64,000 nucleotides of DNA from Aquirhabdus parva (GCF_003351745.1 NZ_CP031222.1:186001-250000), one strand, 5' to 3'; positions 27,158 through 37,980 are shown, numbered from the stretch's first letter. The notes: generated by a model not told the origin, from the letters alone. Made by a program: numbers and translations.

Positions 27158-27585
27158 GATAGAGCTTCCATTTTCATTGTAATTAAGAGATAAACTTGCC
27201 GCAGCAATTTAGCATTATCAATGCAGGGTTTTTAGGTGTTTTCTGTATTAACGTATCTTGTGATCACCCTAGATTTCCCTTGCAGAGTTTGTCCAATCAT
27301 CCTGTTTAAGCATGAAGGGTGATGTATCTAAGAAGCTGTTTAATTTCTGAGCACTAGAAACAGATCAACACACATTAAACGCAGAGTTGTTTTACAGTAC
27401 CGTGACGTTGCTTTATCGTCAGATAACGCCGATTACGACACAAACGCTTCAAACATGACCATGGTTGCGAGTATCATGCGCGGTCGTGGGCGAATGAGAA
27501 GAGATTCGTTCTACATTATCCGTATAGGCGTGATCAATTTTCATCTTTATTGAATCATTCAATGCATCCACTTTAGGCAAATTTT
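27158..27585. other. Divergent spacer upstream of murG
   Basis: 428 bases with no convincing gene on either strand and no RNA gene recognised. It must hold the main promoter of the murG-ftsZ cluster. A TTGAATCATTCAATG segment with a small inverted repeat lies at about 27550, just ahead of murG; I cannot place a -10 box with confidence. Confidence 0.45.
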
Positions 27586-28707
27586 GTGTCCTCAAATTCA
27601 GCAAAACCTCAAAAAGTCCAAAAAAGAATCGCTAATGTCATGATCATGGCGGCAGGCACTGGCGGACATATATTTCCAGCACTGGCTGTGGCTGAGCGAT
27701 TGCGTGCGCAAGGCGTGGCAGTACATTGGCTGGCAACACCATCGGGTATGGAGCATCGGTTGGTAGCGCCTTCTGGAATTCCTTTGTATCCGATCGATAT
27801 TCAGGGGTTACGTGGAAATGGCCTGAAGCGTTTGATCGCCGCACCATTGAAGATATTAAAGGCGACCATTGCGGCCATGCGTCTGATGAAGGCTCTGAAT
27901 ATTGATGTCGTTGTCGGCTTTGGTGGCTATGTCGCAGGTCCGGGTGGTTTGGCCGCACGATTACTGGGCATCAAGCTGGTGATCCATGAACAGAATGCGA
28001 TTGCGGGTATGACCAATCGTCAATTGGCGAGGATTGCGACCACGGTTTTACAAGCCTTCCCCAAAGCATTTTCCCCTGCTGCCAAAGTACGTACGACAGG
28101 TAATCCTGTGCGAACCGATATATTGCATGTCGCAGAACCTGCACAACGTTTTTTAGATCGTAGTGGTCCAATCGAGATTTTAGTGATCGGTGGCTCTCTA
28201 GGGGCGCAAGCACTGAATGAACGTGTACCGAAAGCTTTAGCGTTATTGGTGTCGCCAGATCAGCCGATCCATGTACGCCATCAATGCGGTCAAAAACAAG
28301 TCGATGAAACCACTGCACGCTATGACAGCCTTGCATCAAAGCCTTATCTGACATTCGAAGTGGTGCCATTTATTGATAATATGGCGTACGCTTATGCGCA
28401 ATCGGATTTGATTATTTGCCGTGCGGGTGCATTAACTGTATCTGAGGTTGCGGCGGCAGGTTTACCTGCAGTGTTTGTTCCGTTGCCACAAGCAGTCGAT
28501 GATCATCAGACGGCCAATGCGCGCTATTTAAGTGATTCTGGGGCGGCATTACTTTGTCCTCAGGCGACATTGACACCTGAACATCTGGCAGAACAATTGC
28601 GCCCGTTGCTGAATCGCGCAACACTGCTCACCATGGCTGAGAAGTCACGATTACAAGCGCAGCCGTGTGCGACCTCGGCTGTCGTTGATGCGGTGGTTGA
28701 AATTTAA
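27586..28707 (+). CDS. murG: UDP-GlcNAc--lipid I N-acetylglucosaminyltransferase MurG
   Basis: Membrane-associated GT28 enzyme that makes lipid II. 373 residues from a GTG at 27586; the first ~20 residues are a basic extension. Motifs: MAAGTGGHIFPALAVAERL (G loop 1), VVGFGGYVAGPGGLAARLLGIKLVIHEQNAIAGMTNR, VIGGSLGAQALNERVPKAL (G loop 3) and CRAGALTVSEVAAAGLPAVFVPLPQAVDDHQTANA (UDP-GlcNAc site). First gene of the division/cell-wall cluster here. Confidence 0.96.
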   Translation: MSSNSAKPQKVQKRIANVMIMAAGTGGHIFPALAVAERLRAQGVAVHWLATPSGMEHRLVAPSGIPLYPIDIQGLRGNGLKRLIAAPLKILKATIAAMRLMKALNIDVVVGFGGYVAGPGGLAARLLGIKLVIHEQNAIAGMTNRQLARIATTVLQAFPKAFSPAAKVRTTGNPVRTDILHVAEPAQRFLDRSGPIEILVIGGSLGAQALNERVPKALALLVSPDQPIHVRHQCGQKQVDETTARYDSLASKPYLTFEVVPFIDNMAYAYAQSDLIICRAGALTVSEVAAAGLPAVFVPLPQAVDDHQTANARYLSDSGAALLCPQATLTPEHLAEQLRPLLNRATLLTMAEKSRLQAQPCATSAVVDAVVEI

Positions 28708-28772
28708 TTTGGATGAGTATTTTTAATCATCTTCGTTCATTTATTTAAAGAATATAAAACATGGAGTTGGGT

Positions 28773-30272
28773 ATGCCAGCGTCACAACAGTCATCCGTAA
28801 GTGCTTCACCCCTTGCATCCCAAGCTCAGGCTAAAGCGAGTCGTTTGATCGAGATCCCAGAAATGCGTCGTATCGGACGCATCCACTTTGTGGGTATCGG
28901 CGGTGCCGGGATGTGTGGTATTGCCGAAGTACTCAAAAATCAAGGGTATGACGTCTCTGGCTCAGATCTAAAAATTGGTGAAACGACTCAGCGCTTAGAG
29001 GACATGGGCGTTAAAGTGTTTTACGGTCACGATGCGGCGCATGTCGAAGGCGCAAACGTACTGGTTGTTTCAACCGCAATTGATCATGAAAACCCTGAAA
29101 TTCAAGCCGCGATCGAGAAGCATATTCCCTTGGTGCGTCGTGCAGAAATGCTGGGTGAACTCATGCGCTATCGGCATGGCATTGCCGTGGCTGGAACTCA
29201 TGGTAAAACCACGACCACAAGCCTACTCACTATGATGCTTGCCGAAGAAGGTTTGGACCCAACCTTTGTGATTGGCGGTATGCTGAATAGTTTAGGCAAA
29301 AACGCACAGTTGGGTGCAAGTCGTTATCTGGTTGCGGAAGCAGATGAAAGCGATGCATCCTTTTTGTATTTGCAACCGATGGCGGCAATTATTACCAATA
29401 TCGACGCGGACCATATGGAAACCTATGGTGGCAGTTTTGAAAAACTGAAAGATACTTTTATTCAGTTCCTGCACAATCTACCGTTTTATGGGTTGGCAGT
29501 TCTATGTGGTGATGATCAGAATATTCGTGAGTTATTGCCGCGTGTCGGCCGTCCGTTTATTACCTATGGTTTTAATGAAGGCAATGATATCCGTGCTGTG
29601 GATGTTGTTCAGCTTGGGATGAAAACACAGTTCACGGTACTGCGACGCGATCGTGAGCCACTGACACTGACCACCAATCAACCAGGTTTGCATAATGTCT
29701 TAAATGCATTGGCAGCGATTGGTATTGCCACTGATGAAGGCGTGAGTGATGCTGCAATTGGTCGTGCACTGGCGAGTTTTGCTGGCGTGGGTCGTCGTTT
29801 CCAAATTCAAGGCGAGTTTGCACATCAAGATGGTCATGTGATTTTGGTTGATGATTACGGACATCACCCTAAAGAAGTAGAAGTCACGATTAAGGCCGCA
29901 CGTCAAAGTCATCCGAATCAGCGTTTGGTGATGCTCTTTCAACCGCATCGTTTTACGCGAACACGGGATTGCTTTGAGGATTTTGTTGAGGTGTTATCGC
30001 ATGTCGATGTGCTGCTATTGATGGAAGTATATCCGGCTGGCGAGAAGCCGATTGTAGGTGCAGACAGTCGTAGTTTGGCTCGCAGTATTCGCGCTCGTGG
30101 TCAAGTTGAGCCGATTTTGGTGGACCCCGTGGACGAGCAATTACCGCAAGTCTTACAAGGATTACTACGTGCAGGCGATTTGTTGTTAACCCAAGGCGCA
30201 GGAAATGTCGGCGCTGTGTCTAACGATTTGGCACAGCATGGTTTGTATCTACAGGTAGAATCACCAAAATGA
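28773..30272 (+). CDS. murC: UDP-N-acetylmuramate--L-alanine ligase
   Basis: Mur ligase adding L-Ala to UDP-MurNAc. 499 residues from the ATG at 28773, supported by GGAG placed 6 bases upstream; an ATG at 28761 is just before that ribosome site. A 25-residue Ala/Ser/Gln-rich leader precedes [17 protein letters not shown]. The ATP loop is [15 protein letters not shown], the metal-binding region [14 protein letters not shown] and NIDADHME, and the C-terminal domain has [19 protein letters not shown] and FQPHRFTRT. About 55 bases follow murG. Confidence 0.96.
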   Translation: MPASQQSSVSASPLASQAQAKASRLIEIPEMRRIGRIHFVGIGGAGMCGIAEVLKNQGYDVSGSDLKIGETTQRLEDMGVKVFYGHDAAHVEGANVLVVSTAIDHENPEIQAAIEKHIPLVRRAEMLGELMRYRHGIAVAGTHGKTTTTSLLTMMLAEEGLDPTFVIGGMLNSLGKNAQLGASRYLVAEADESDASFLYLQPMAAIITNIDADHMETYGGSFEKLKDTFIQFLHNLPFYGLAVLCGDDQNIRELLPRVGRPFITYGFNEGNDIRAVDVVQLGMKTQFTVLRRDREPLTLTTNQPGLHNVLNALAAIGIATDEGVSDAAIGRALASFAGVGRRFQIQGEFAHQDGHVILVDDYGHHPKEVEVTIKAARQSHPNQRLVMLFQPHRFTRTRDCFEDFVEVLSHVDVLLLMEVYPAGEKPIVGADSRSLARSIRARGQVEPILVDPVDEQLPQVLQGLLRAGDLLLTQGAGNVGAVSNDLAQHGLYLQVESPK

Positions 30273-30478
30273 TGCATTCTATAAAAAACATACATGAAAA
30301 ACGTCATGATCAGATGTTTAGCATGATAAATTGCGCGGTTAGACACACTTTTGATTGAATGTTGATTTTCTCAAGAGTGCGGTAGAAAATTTGATCAGTG
30401 TCATTGTGGTGTTATGGGTATTGCGCGCAGAAGAGCAATCAGGTCGTTTGATCGACGGTTTGGGCATATAGATTTAGC

Positions 30479-31462
30479 ATGGGTTTAAAAAGCATGGAAC
30501 AGTTTGGCAAAGTTGCGGTGTTGTTTGGTGGAAATTCTGGAGAACGTGAAGTCTCTTTGAAAAGTGGTCAAGCCGTTCTCGATGCATTATTGACGAAAGG
30601 TGTGCAGGCTGAAGCATTTGATCCATCACATCGGGCACTCAGCGACCTCACGGATTATTCCCGTGCTTTTATCGTATTGCATGGTCGTGGCGGTGAAGAC
30701 GGTCAGATCCAAGGGTTGCTGGAGTGGATGAATATCCCGTATACGGGTTCGGGTGTGCTGGCCTCTGCATTGGGTATGGACAAAGTTCGTACCAAACAGC
30801 TGTGGAAAGGGATTGATCTTCCGACTGCGCCATACCGTTTGTTGGATGAAAATACTGATTTTAATGCGGTGGTTGCCGAGCTCGGCCTACCGCTGATTGT
30901 TAAACCGGTTCATGAAGGCTCAAGCGTGGGCATGAGCAAAGTGGAGACACTGGAGCAACTGGAGCCCGCCTATCAGGCGGCAAGCGGTCATGATGCGGTG
31001 GTAATGGCGGAAGCGTGGATTACGGGCCGTGAATTTACCGTTGCGATGCTGAATGGCAAAGCACTGCCAGTGATTCGTTTGCAACCACCTGCAGATGTTG
31101 CTTTTTATGATTATCAAGCCAAATACATCCGTAATGACACGCAATACGGAATTCCCTCCGGTTTAAGCGATGCAGAAGAAAAAGAACTGCAATCACTGGC
31201 GTTACGGGCTTTTAATGCCGTGGGTGCGACTGGCTGGGGTCGTGTCGATGCCATGCAAGATGAGCAAGGTCGTTTTTGGCTACTGGAAGTCAATACAGTG
31301 CCGGGTATGACCGATCACTCTCTGGTGCCAATGGCCGCAAAAGCAATAGGGTATTCCTTTGCTGATCTGTGTGTAGAGATTTTGCGTCAGACGTTGAATC
31401 AGGATGGACACGTTGCAGATGCTACGCCAGCTTCCAAGCCTACTGCTGCACATGCGGGTTGA
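30479..31462 (+). CDS. ddl: D-alanine--D-alanine ligase
   Basis: ATP-grasp ligase making the D-Ala-D-Ala dipeptide. 327 residues from the ATG at 30479 (an ATG at 30494, MEQFGKVAVLFGG, is as likely). Motifs: VLFGGNSGEREVSLKSG, LHGRGGEDGQIQGLLEWMNIPYTGSGVLASALGMDK, VKPVHEGSSVGMSKV, WGRVDAMQDEQGRFWLLEVNTVPGMTDHSLVP. DdlB type by position between murC and ftsQ. A 206-base gap after murC holds no named element. Confidence 0.96.
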   Translation: MGLKSMEQFGKVAVLFGGNSGEREVSLKSGQAVLDALLTKGVQAEAFDPSHRALSDLTDYSRAFIVLHGRGGEDGQIQGLLEWMNIPYTGSGVLASALGMDKVRTKQLWKGIDLPTAPYRLLDENTDFNAVVAELGLPLIVKPVHEGSSVGMSKVETLEQLEPAYQAASGHDAVVMAEAWITGREFTVAMLNGKALPVIRLQPPADVAFYDYQAKYIRNDTQYGIPSGLSDAEEKELQSLALRAFNAVGATGWGRVDAMQDEQGRFWLLEVNTVPGMTDHSLVPMAAKAIGYSFADLCVEILRQTLNQDGHVADATPASKPTAAHAG

Positions 31463-31475
31463 GATAAAATACGAT

Positions 31476-32345
31476 ATGGCTCAGTTACCTGCCTCACTCC
31501 GCTCAGAACCTCAAGTCAAAGCTGGCAATCAGACGATGGCTGGTAAGCTGTCAGGTCTCGGAAGTTGGTTGTTGGTTGTGGCAGCATTGATTCTGTGTGG
31601 TATGGGCGTTTGGGGACTGGCACATCGTTTGCTGCATGCCCCTGTAGCCGAGGTGATGGTGACTGGGGACATCAGTAGTGCTGAGCAGAGTATTTTGCAA
31701 CGCGGTATACAGCCCCTTATTCACGAAAACTATTTTACAGCAGATTTAACCAAGATTCGCGATGCGGTGCTGGATCAATCTTGGGTTGAAAGCGTCACTG
31801 TGACGCGGCATTGGCCCGATGGTTTACTGGTGCGCGTGATTCCGAGGCAGCCGATTGCACGCTGGGGCAGTGGTCGTTTGCTGAGTGGTCGTGGCACGGT
31901 TTTTACAGAGGCAGTGCGTCAGGATCATAATGATTTACCTCTGCTTCATGGTCCGATCAGCCAATCTGTGGCGATGATGCAGCAGTATCAACAAATTGAT
32001 CAATGGTTTACCCCTTTGGGGCTGCGCTTAAAAGAGTTGTACCTGACGGATCGTATGACATGGTTTATGTCTTTTGATTCGGGGCTGCGTGTTATTGTTG
32101 ATCAAGAACAGACTAATCTAAAATTACAGCGCTTAAGTGATTTAGGTCAAGGCGATGAAAAGTTGCGTGGACTTTGGTCGCGGATTGCTGCCGTTGATTT
32201 GCGTTATCGTAATGGGATGGCGATTCAGTGGAAGGACGTTGCTATGAATCAACGTCCAGTGATGAGTACGGCAAATGCTGCTACCACACTTACCACGCCA
32301 TCAGCACCGACGTTTGGTGCACTGAATACCGTGGTTCAACCTTAG
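31476..32345 (+). CDS. ftsQ: Cell division protein FtsQ
   Basis: Bitopic inner-membrane protein of the divisome (FtsQLB). 289 residues from the ATG at 31476, 13 bases after ddl; an ATG at 31452 would overlap ddl. Cytoplasmic N-terminal tail, one membrane helix (about 33-52), POTRA domain (VAEVMVTGDISSAEQSILQ to ARWG) and beta domain with the FtsQ signature LPLLHGPISQ. A Thr/Ala/Pro-rich tail of about 25 residues follows the beta domain. Confidence 0.93.
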   Translation: MAQLPASLRSEPQVKAGNQTMAGKLSGLGSWLLVVAALILCGMGVWGLAHRLLHAPVAEVMVTGDISSAEQSILQRGIQPLIHENYFTADLTKIRDAVLDQSWVESVTVTRHWPDGLLVRVIPRQPIARWGSGRLLSGRGTVFTEAVRQDHNDLPLLHGPISQSVAMMQQYQQIDQWFTPLGLRLKELYLTDRMTWFMSFDSGLRVIVDQEQTNLKLQRLSDLGQGDEKLRGLWSRIAAVDLRYRNGMAIQWKDVAMNQRPVMSTANAATTLTTPSAPTFGALNTVVQP

Positions 32346-32449
32346 GTGGCTAATGCCTCTACGAATCACTGATGAATTGAGAGAGTGGCCTATGCGCTAC
32401 TTAAAATATGAATTTTGACGATGTTTTTGTGAACAAGTAGGCTGTGATA

Positions 32450-33727
32450 ATGAGTGAAACTGAAACCATCCCGACGATAGTGGCTATTGATGTCGGCACG
32501 CATAAAGTTGCGGTACTCATTGGCCGGGTTCATGCTGCTGATCATATTGAAATTATTGGGCTTGGTCATGCCAGTAATCGCGGCATGAATAAGGGCATGA
32601 TTAGCAATATGGATAAGGTTGTGGCTTCGATCAAAGAAGCGGTAGCACTGGCTGAAGATATGGCGGATTGCCGTGTCCACAGCGCTTGGGTTGCGATACC
32701 CAGTCCAGAATTGCAAAGTTTTAATGCGTCCGGTCGTACGCCTGTTGCCAATGGCACGATTACCACAGCAGAAATTGTTCGCACGCTGGAGATGGCGAAA
32801 AGTAGCCACTTGATGCCAACACACTATCTGATTAATTCGGTACCGCTTGGTGTATCGATTGATGATAGTGATGAATGGGCTGAGTATCCGATCAATATGG
32901 CTGCAAACGCGATCACAGGCCATTATCATTTGATGATGCTGCCAAACAACACCATGCAAAATTTGGATAAAGCGCTAAAGTCGGCCAATATTGGTGTTGA
33001 GCGTATGATTATCTCTAATCTTGCCACAGCAGAATCGACATTGCTGCGTGATGAAAAAGATTATGGGGTGTGTTTGATTGATATTGGTGCGAGTATTACC
33101 GCAGTATCGGTTTATCTTGAAAATCGCCTGATTTTAAGTCATACCATTCAACGTGGTGGCGAAAATGTGACGCGTGATATTGCCTCGGTACTCCAGACCT
33201 CGACTGAACAAGCAGAGACGTTGAAAGTCCGATATGGTGGAGTTAATCGTGATCTGATCCGTCCTGATCAAATGATTCAGGTTGCTGGTGTCGGTAGCAA
33301 TCCAGGCATTACCCTGAGCCGTATGGATTTGGCGGATATTATTATTGCGCGCTACGAAGAGATTTTTGAAGAAATCAGGCGCTTACTGGTTGATACAGGT
33401 GCTTTTGGCGTACTACGCCATGGGGTTGTATTGTCAGGTGCGGCTTGTCAGATCGAAGGGATCGTCAGTCTAGCGCGGCAATCATTGGGTGTCCCCGTTC
33501 ATTTGGGCAATCATCCTGCTAGTGTCGAAATTCGCGATGATCGTAAGCCATTGCTACACAGACCTATTTTTGCAACGGCAAGTGGTTTGTTATTGTATAG
33601 CCAAAGCGAAAACCAGCGCTGGAGTGAAGAAACTGATCGAGATGCGGGTCGAGATGGTCAGATTGTGAACCGCTTGATGGTGACGCCGTGGAAACGTACA
33701 GTGGATTGGTTACGTTCAATTTTTTGA
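32450..33727 (+). CDS. ftsA: Cell division protein FtsA
   Basis: Actin-like ATPase tethering FtsZ to the membrane. 425 residues from the ATG at 32450; the open frame begins at a GTG two codons earlier. Features: phosphate-1 loop VAIDVGTHKVAVLIG, the 1C subdomain (about 85-160), LIDIGASITAVSVYLENRLILSHTIQRGGENVTRDIA, GVVLSGAACQIEGI (adenosine motif), and the C-terminal membrane-targeting amphipathic helix WKRTVDWLRSIF. Confidence 0.95.
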   Translation: MSETETIPTIVAIDVGTHKVAVLIGRVHAADHIEIIGLGHASNRGMNKGMISNMDKVVASIKEAVALAEDMADCRVHSAWVAIPSPELQSFNASGRTPVANGTITTAEIVRTLEMAKSSHLMPTHYLINSVPLGVSIDDSDEWAEYPINMAANAITGHYHLMMLPNNTMQNLDKALKSANIGVERMIISNLATAESTLLRDEKDYGVCLIDIGASITAVSVYLENRLILSHTIQRGGENVTRDIASVLQTSTEQAETLKVRYGGVNRDLIRPDQMIQVAGVGSNPGITLSRMDLADIIIARYEEIFEEIRRLLVDTGAFGVLRHGVVLSGAACQIEGIVSLARQSLGVPVHLGNHPASVEIRDDRKPLLHRPIFATASGLLLYSQSENQRWSEETDRDAGRDGQIVNRLMVTPWKRTVDWLRSIF

Positions 33728-33985
33728 TGTCGTTTTAGGATAGGGCATTTTGCACTTACCCGAGAAGTTTTCAACGATTTAAAGTTTTATGAGTCATTTG
33801 GGTTGTTCTGGAGTTGATGGTTGTGCTGTCTTTGAGATGACTTGTCAGACAGCGTGTGCACGAAAACACAGAACTTAAACGTATTATCACACAGCATGAG
33901 GCAATGACTTGACTTAGAATGATTTAGAATAGATCAAAATCAACATAAGTCATTGCCGTACTATTTATTTTGGAGACATAACGCC

Positions 33986-35152
33986 ATGTCAGCTTATACA
34001 TTGGTGCAAGATGAAACATCTGACAATAACGGACTGGCGCGATTTACAGCGATCGGTATTGGCGGTGGCGGTGGCAATTCAATCGAACATATGGTTCGTT
34101 CAGGCATTAAAGGTGTTGCATTTGCATGTGCGAATACGGATCGCCAAGCCTTAGACCGCATGTCTGCACCAAACCGCATCCAACTGGGTCTACAAACCAG
34201 CCGTGGTTTAGGGGCTGGTGCTGATCCTCAAGTGGGTCGTCTGGCGGCACAAGAAGAACATGAGCGTATCCGTGAAACCTTACAAGGTTCGGACATGGTC
34301 TTTATCACTGCTGGTATGGGCGGGGGTACTGGTACCGGTGCGGCACCTGTCGTTGCTGAGATTGCCAAAGAAATGGGCATCTTGACCGTCGCTGTGGTCA
34401 CCACACCGTTTCAATTTGAAGGCAAACGTCGTTTGGCATCTGCTCAACAAGGTATTGAAGATCTCTCCCAATATGTGGACTCGTTGATTACCATTCCGAA
34501 TGACAAATTGATGAGCGTATACCGCAATCTTTCAGTCGTCGATGCATTCAAACGTGCTGATGATGTGGTGTTGAATGCGGTACGTGGTATTTCTGATTTG
34601 ATTATCAATCCGGGTATGATCAATATCGACTTCGCGGATATTCGTGCAGCGATGACCGCACGTGGTCATGCCATGATGGGTATCGGTACTGCAAAAGGTG
34701 ATGACCGTGCACGCATTGCGACTGAAATGGCAATTCGTAGTCCATTGTTGGATAACGTATTGCTTGAAGGCGCACAAGGCCTATTGGTCAATATCACTGC
34801 AGCGGATGTGAAGCTCGACGAGTTCCAAACCGTAGGTGAAGTGATTGCTCAAATTGCGGACGAAGATGCTAATATTTTTGTCGGTATGGTTGTGGATCCA
34901 GATGCGGGTGAAGAGCTGCGTATCACCGTGATCGCAACGGGTTTGAGCCGTGATGACCGCACCGCACCGCGCCGTCCAGTTCCTACACGTAAAGACCAAG
35001 TGTCTTTACCTCTGGATGATGCAGATGCACCTGCGATTGATCGTCGTCATGCGGGATTATCTGAACCGCTTTCGGCTGCGACTGAAGCTGCACCAACTGC
35101 TGCTTCACCAATTCGTATTCAGGATTTCTTGAAAAACCAGCAAAAACGTTAA
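33986..35152 (+). CDS. ftsZ: Cell division protein FtsZ
   Basis: Tubulin-like GTPase forming the Z ring. 388 residues from the ATG at 33986 (GGAG 10 bases upstream); the open frame extends to 33953 without family likeness. Motifs: [44 protein letters not shown] (tubulin signature), [12 protein letters not shown]. The variable linker (about 320-370) leads to a C-terminal peptide [13 protein letters not shown], the site used by FtsA and ZipA. The N-terminal [17 protein letters not shown] segment is Moraxellaceae-like. About 258 bases separate it from ftsA, so it may have its own promoter. Confidence 0.96.
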   Translation: MSAYTLVQDETSDNNGLARFTAIGIGGGGGNSIEHMVRSGIKGVAFACANTDRQALDRMSAPNRIQLGLQTSRGLGAGADPQVGRLAAQEEHERIRETLQGSDMVFITAGMGGGTGTGAAPVVAEIAKEMGILTVAVVTTPFQFEGKRRLASAQQGIEDLSQYVDSLITIPNDKLMSVYRNLSVVDAFKRADDVVLNAVRGISDLIINPGMINIDFADIRAAMTARGHAMMGIGTAKGDDRARIATEMAIRSPLLDNVLLEGAQGLLVNITAADVKLDEFQTVGEVIAQIADEDANIFVGMVVDPDAGEELRITVIATGLSRDDRTAPRRPVPTRKDQVSLPLDDADAPAIDRRHAGLSEPLSAATEAAPTAASPIRIQDFLKNQQKR

Positions 35153-35205
35153 TAGCGTCTGGTTATTTGCTATGATTTGACGTTTTGTACAATTGACAAT
35201 CCATC

Positions 35206-35234
35206 AAAAACCATCTTTCGAGATGGTTTTTTTT
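35206..35234 (+). terminator. Rho-independent terminator after ftsZ
   Basis: Stem AAAAACCATCT / AGATGGTTTTT closed by a TTCG tetraloop (35217-35220) and followed by more T residues. It ends the ftsZ transcript before lpxC. Confidence 0.92.
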
Positions 35235-35409
35235 ATTAAAATTTTTTAATGTGAGAGATAATAAATAGAGATATTTATCTAATAAGTGTGATTTGTTTGG
35301 CATTATGTTGAGTAAGATTTTCTTTTTTGTCAAATGAGAATGGCTCTTGTGTTGGCACGTGAGTCAATCAATGTTAGCATGGCGCAATACTGTAATATTT
35401 TGAAATAAA

Positions 35410-36336
35410 ATGCTGAACTCTCCTAGCCCGCAAGGCCTCAGGCAACGTACGCTTAAGCAAACCATTCGTGCGACTGGTATTGGGCTGCATAGCGGTAAAA
35501 AAGTTTATCTCACTTTACATCCTCATGTTGCTGACGGCGGCATTGTTTTTCGTCGTGTGGACTTAAACCCTCCGATTGAGATTCCCGCGCAGGCATTATT
35601 GGTCAACGAAACGACCATGTCCTCTAATTTAGAGCATGATGGCGCCCGCATAGGTACAGTTGAACATTTGATGAGTGCTTTGGCGGGTCTTGGCATTGAT
35701 AATCTCATGATCGATGTATCTGCGGCTGAAGTGCCGATCATGGATGGTAGTGCAGGGCCTTTTGTCTTCTTGATTCAAACGGCTGGTATTGTTGAACAAG
35801 ATGCGCTGAAAAAATTCGTAAAAATTATTAAACCTGTTGAAGTCCTCGTCGAAGATAAACGCGCAGCGTTTATTCCGTATCACGGCTTTCGCATGTGCTT
35901 TACTATCGATTTCGATCATCCTGCCTTTGATGAAGAGCATCAATCTGCTGAACTGGATTTCTCAACAACATCGTATGTTGAAGAGCTCAGTCATGCGCGT
36001 ACTTTTGGCTTCTTGCGGGACATCGAGTATCTACAAGCCAATAATCTGGCGTTGGGTGGCAGCTTGGATAATGCTATCGTGGTTGATGACCATGGTATCG
36101 TCAATGAAGACGGGCTGCGCTTTGCAGATGAGTTTGTGCGGCACAAAATGTTGGATGCGATCGGTGATTTGTATTTACTGGGCTATAGCATCATCGGTCA
36201 GTTTGATGGTTATAAATCAGGCCATGCGCTCAATAATCAGTTGCTCAGAGCCTTACTTGCACAGCCTACAAGCTATGAAATTGTGACATTTAGTGACAAG
36301 AATGACTGCCCAATTCATTATATTGCGGCCGATTAA
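35410..36336 (+). CDS. lpxC: UDP-3-O-acyl-N-acetylglucosamine deacetylase LpxC
   Basis: Zinc enzyme, committed step of lipid A synthesis. 308 residues. Motifs: [31 protein letters not shown] (zinc His), [28 protein letters not shown], and [14 protein letters not shown] (zinc His and Asp), ending with [14 protein letters not shown]. It sits at its usual place behind ftsZ, but after a terminator, so it has its own promoter. Confidence 0.96.
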   Translation: MLNSPSPQGLRQRTLKQTIRATGIGLHSGKKVYLTLHPHVADGGIVFRRVDLNPPIEIPAQALLVNETTMSSNLEHDGARIGTVEHLMSALAGLGIDNLMIDVSAAEVPIMDGSAGPFVFLIQTAGIVEQDALKKFVKIIKPVEVLVEDKRAAFIPYHGFRMCFTIDFDHPAFDEEHQSAELDFSTTSYVEELSHARTFGFLRDIEYLQANNLALGGSLDNAIVVDDHGIVNEDGLRFADEFVRHKMLDAIGDLYLLGYSIIGQFDGYKSGHALNNQLLRALLAQPTSYEIVTFSDKNDCPIHYIAAD

Positions 36337-36421
36337 TTCATAAAAGTGTTTAAAAACAACACTAGTTATATTTTTTGAGTAAAAAGCAGGCGATGTTACA
36401 ATGTAACGTTTACGTACCCAC

Positions 36422-36904
36422 TCATCGCCGTTCTCTTGCTAAACGTCTCAAGGTATCGCTAATATCCGTGTCTTGAAACGCTGAAGCAGCATCATCCAGT
36501 ATTTGTTTGACCTCAGGACTGAGGGCAGGCAAGCGTCCATGACTAATCGTCTTGGGCTTAGGCTGGACTTCAATCACAATTTTCAAATGACGAACGGCGG
36601 CAAATTCCGGATGCTGCTGTAATGATTTGATGACTTGATGCTGTAAATACTTCAATTGACTGCCCGCGGTATGATGTTCTGTTGCAATGCACAAAACATC
36701 GCCATCCAGCGCTGCAACTTGCCAGCTCACACGTGGTGCGCCCTCTTGCTGAGGAAGCACTTCGGAAAGTATTGGCAAAATCAATTGAGTTAATGTCTTT
36801 AGGTACTCAATATGAGTCTGAAGGTTTTTTAAATTGCTTTGTGAATAGGAATTTTCGGCAGTCCTGTATGATTTTTTTTGGAAGGGCTGAGCGGGAAGTT
36901 TCAT
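36422..36904 (-). CDS. DUF721 (DciA-like) protein
   Basis: 160 residues from the ATG at 36904; an open frame continues to 36958. The first 30 residues are basic (MKLPAQPFQKKSYR). The C-terminal two-thirds match the DUF721 fold: WQVAALDGDVLCIATEHHTAGSQLKYLQHQVIKSL, with the typical VxxGxLxVxVxxxxxxxxLxxL pattern. DciA-type proteins recruit or load the replicative helicase DnaB in bacteria lacking DnaC, so that role is likely. Divergent from the M23 peptidase gene and convergent with lpxC. Confidence 0.8.
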   Translation of the reverse strand: MKLPAQPFQKKSYRTAENSYSQSNLKNLQTHIEYLKTLTQLILPILSEVLPQQEGAPRVSWQVAALDGDVLCIATEHHTAGSQLKYLQHQVIKSLQQHPEFAAVRHLKIVIEVQPKPKTISHGRLPALSPEVKQILDDAASAFQDTDISDTLRRLARERR

Positions 36905-37131
36905 GTGGATCACTACTCTTTTGAGTTGTTGTACACGGGTTGATTGGACACTAAGCATGCAACGCGTGTTGCATCCTGTTTCAATCGCAGTGAAGTGGCA
37001 TTGATCTTGCTACCTTAACGAACCAGTGCTTTTTCAGCAACACTTTTGCAGTATTGGTTGTAAAGAGTGACAAAAAATGTCCTTTACAACCCAAACATGA
37101 CCGATACGCAAGACTTAAAAATGAGGTTGTT

Positions 37132-37980
37132 ATGCAATTAAAGATGTTTCGCGTGCAGCGAGCTTTGTTTGCGATATCTACGGTAGTTTTAGGTAGTGTT
37201 AGTTTTAATTCTTTGAGCTTCGCTGCAACGCAAGATGCATCTTTAACGATGAATCCTGTGGTTTCCTTTTCTGCTACAAGTGCTGCTTCTGCAGCAGATG
37301 CGCCGATTGCGCAACTGTGGCAACAACAGTCTGCATTGACTGCATCATTAGAATCATCGGGTTTGATCGCCCGTGACCATGATGAAGATCATGATCATCA
37401 CACCAACCAAGACGGTATTGGCGGTGATTACGATCCCGATTATGTGACACCTTCTCGCTCTGACCGTATCTCCGATACGATCAATCAAGTGGTCGAACAG
37501 GTTCAACGTCGTGAGTCAGGTCTACAAAGCCTGAATCAGTCGATGATGACTTCACCTGAATCCAAGGTTCAATTGCGTGACATTTTGGCTGTAGAGCCTG
37601 TTGCTAATGCACGAGTGACCTCTCCTTACGGTTATCGCACCATGGGTGGCCGTGAGTTCCATCCTGGCGTGGATCTTGCTGTTCCTTATGGGACCCCAAT
37701 CTATGCAACGGGTACGGGTGTAGTTGTGTATTCTGGCTGGAAAAACGGTTATGGCAACTTCATTGAAATCGATCATGGGAATGGCTATGTGACCCGTTAT
37801 GGTCATTCATCGCGTCTCTTGGTATCGGTCGGTGATCAAATCAAGAAAGACCAAGAAATTGCTCTTGTAGGCTGTACTGGTCGTTGCACAGGCCCACATC
37901 TGCACTACGAAGTATTGCTCGATGGCAAGCGTCAGAATCCCGCAACATATTTAGCATTGGCACCTCGTCGCGAAGAGTAA
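37132..37980 (+). CDS. M23 family peptidoglycan metallopeptidase
   Basis: 282 residues from the ATG at 37132, with GAGG 5 bases upstream. Signal peptide or anchor (about 1-32), then a linker with the His/Asp-rich run DHDEDHDHH (82-90), a helical region, and a LytM domain (about 160-270). Zinc ligands: H177 and D181 (FHPGVDLAVP), H258 of the PHLHYE motif, with H225 in RYGHSSRL. The common GSTGRSTGPHLH segment reads GCTGRCTGPHLHYE, two Ser changed to Cys. All key ligands are present, so an active endopeptidase or amidase activator in the periplasm is likely. Ends with a strong terminator. Confidence 0.9.
   Translation: MQLKMFRVQRALFAISTVVLGSVSFNSLSFAATQDASLTMNPVVSFSATSAASAADAPIAQLWQQQSALTASLESSGLIARDHDEDHDHHTNQDGIGGDYDPDYVTPSRSDRISDTINQVVEQVQRRESGLQSLNQSMMTSPESKVQLRDILAVEPVANARVTSPYGYRTMGGREFHPGVDLAVPYGTPIYATGTGVVVYSGWKNGYGNFIEIDHGNGYVTRYGHSSRLLVSVGDQIKKDQEIALVGCTGRCTGPHLHYEVLLDGKRQNPATYLALAPRREE

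Noticed and set aside
32390-32959. 189-residue open frame on the minus strand across the start of ftsA
   Set aside because: It lies opposite a clear ftsA, is rich in His, Cys and Arg in a way typical of antisense frames, and has no ribosome site or family likeness.
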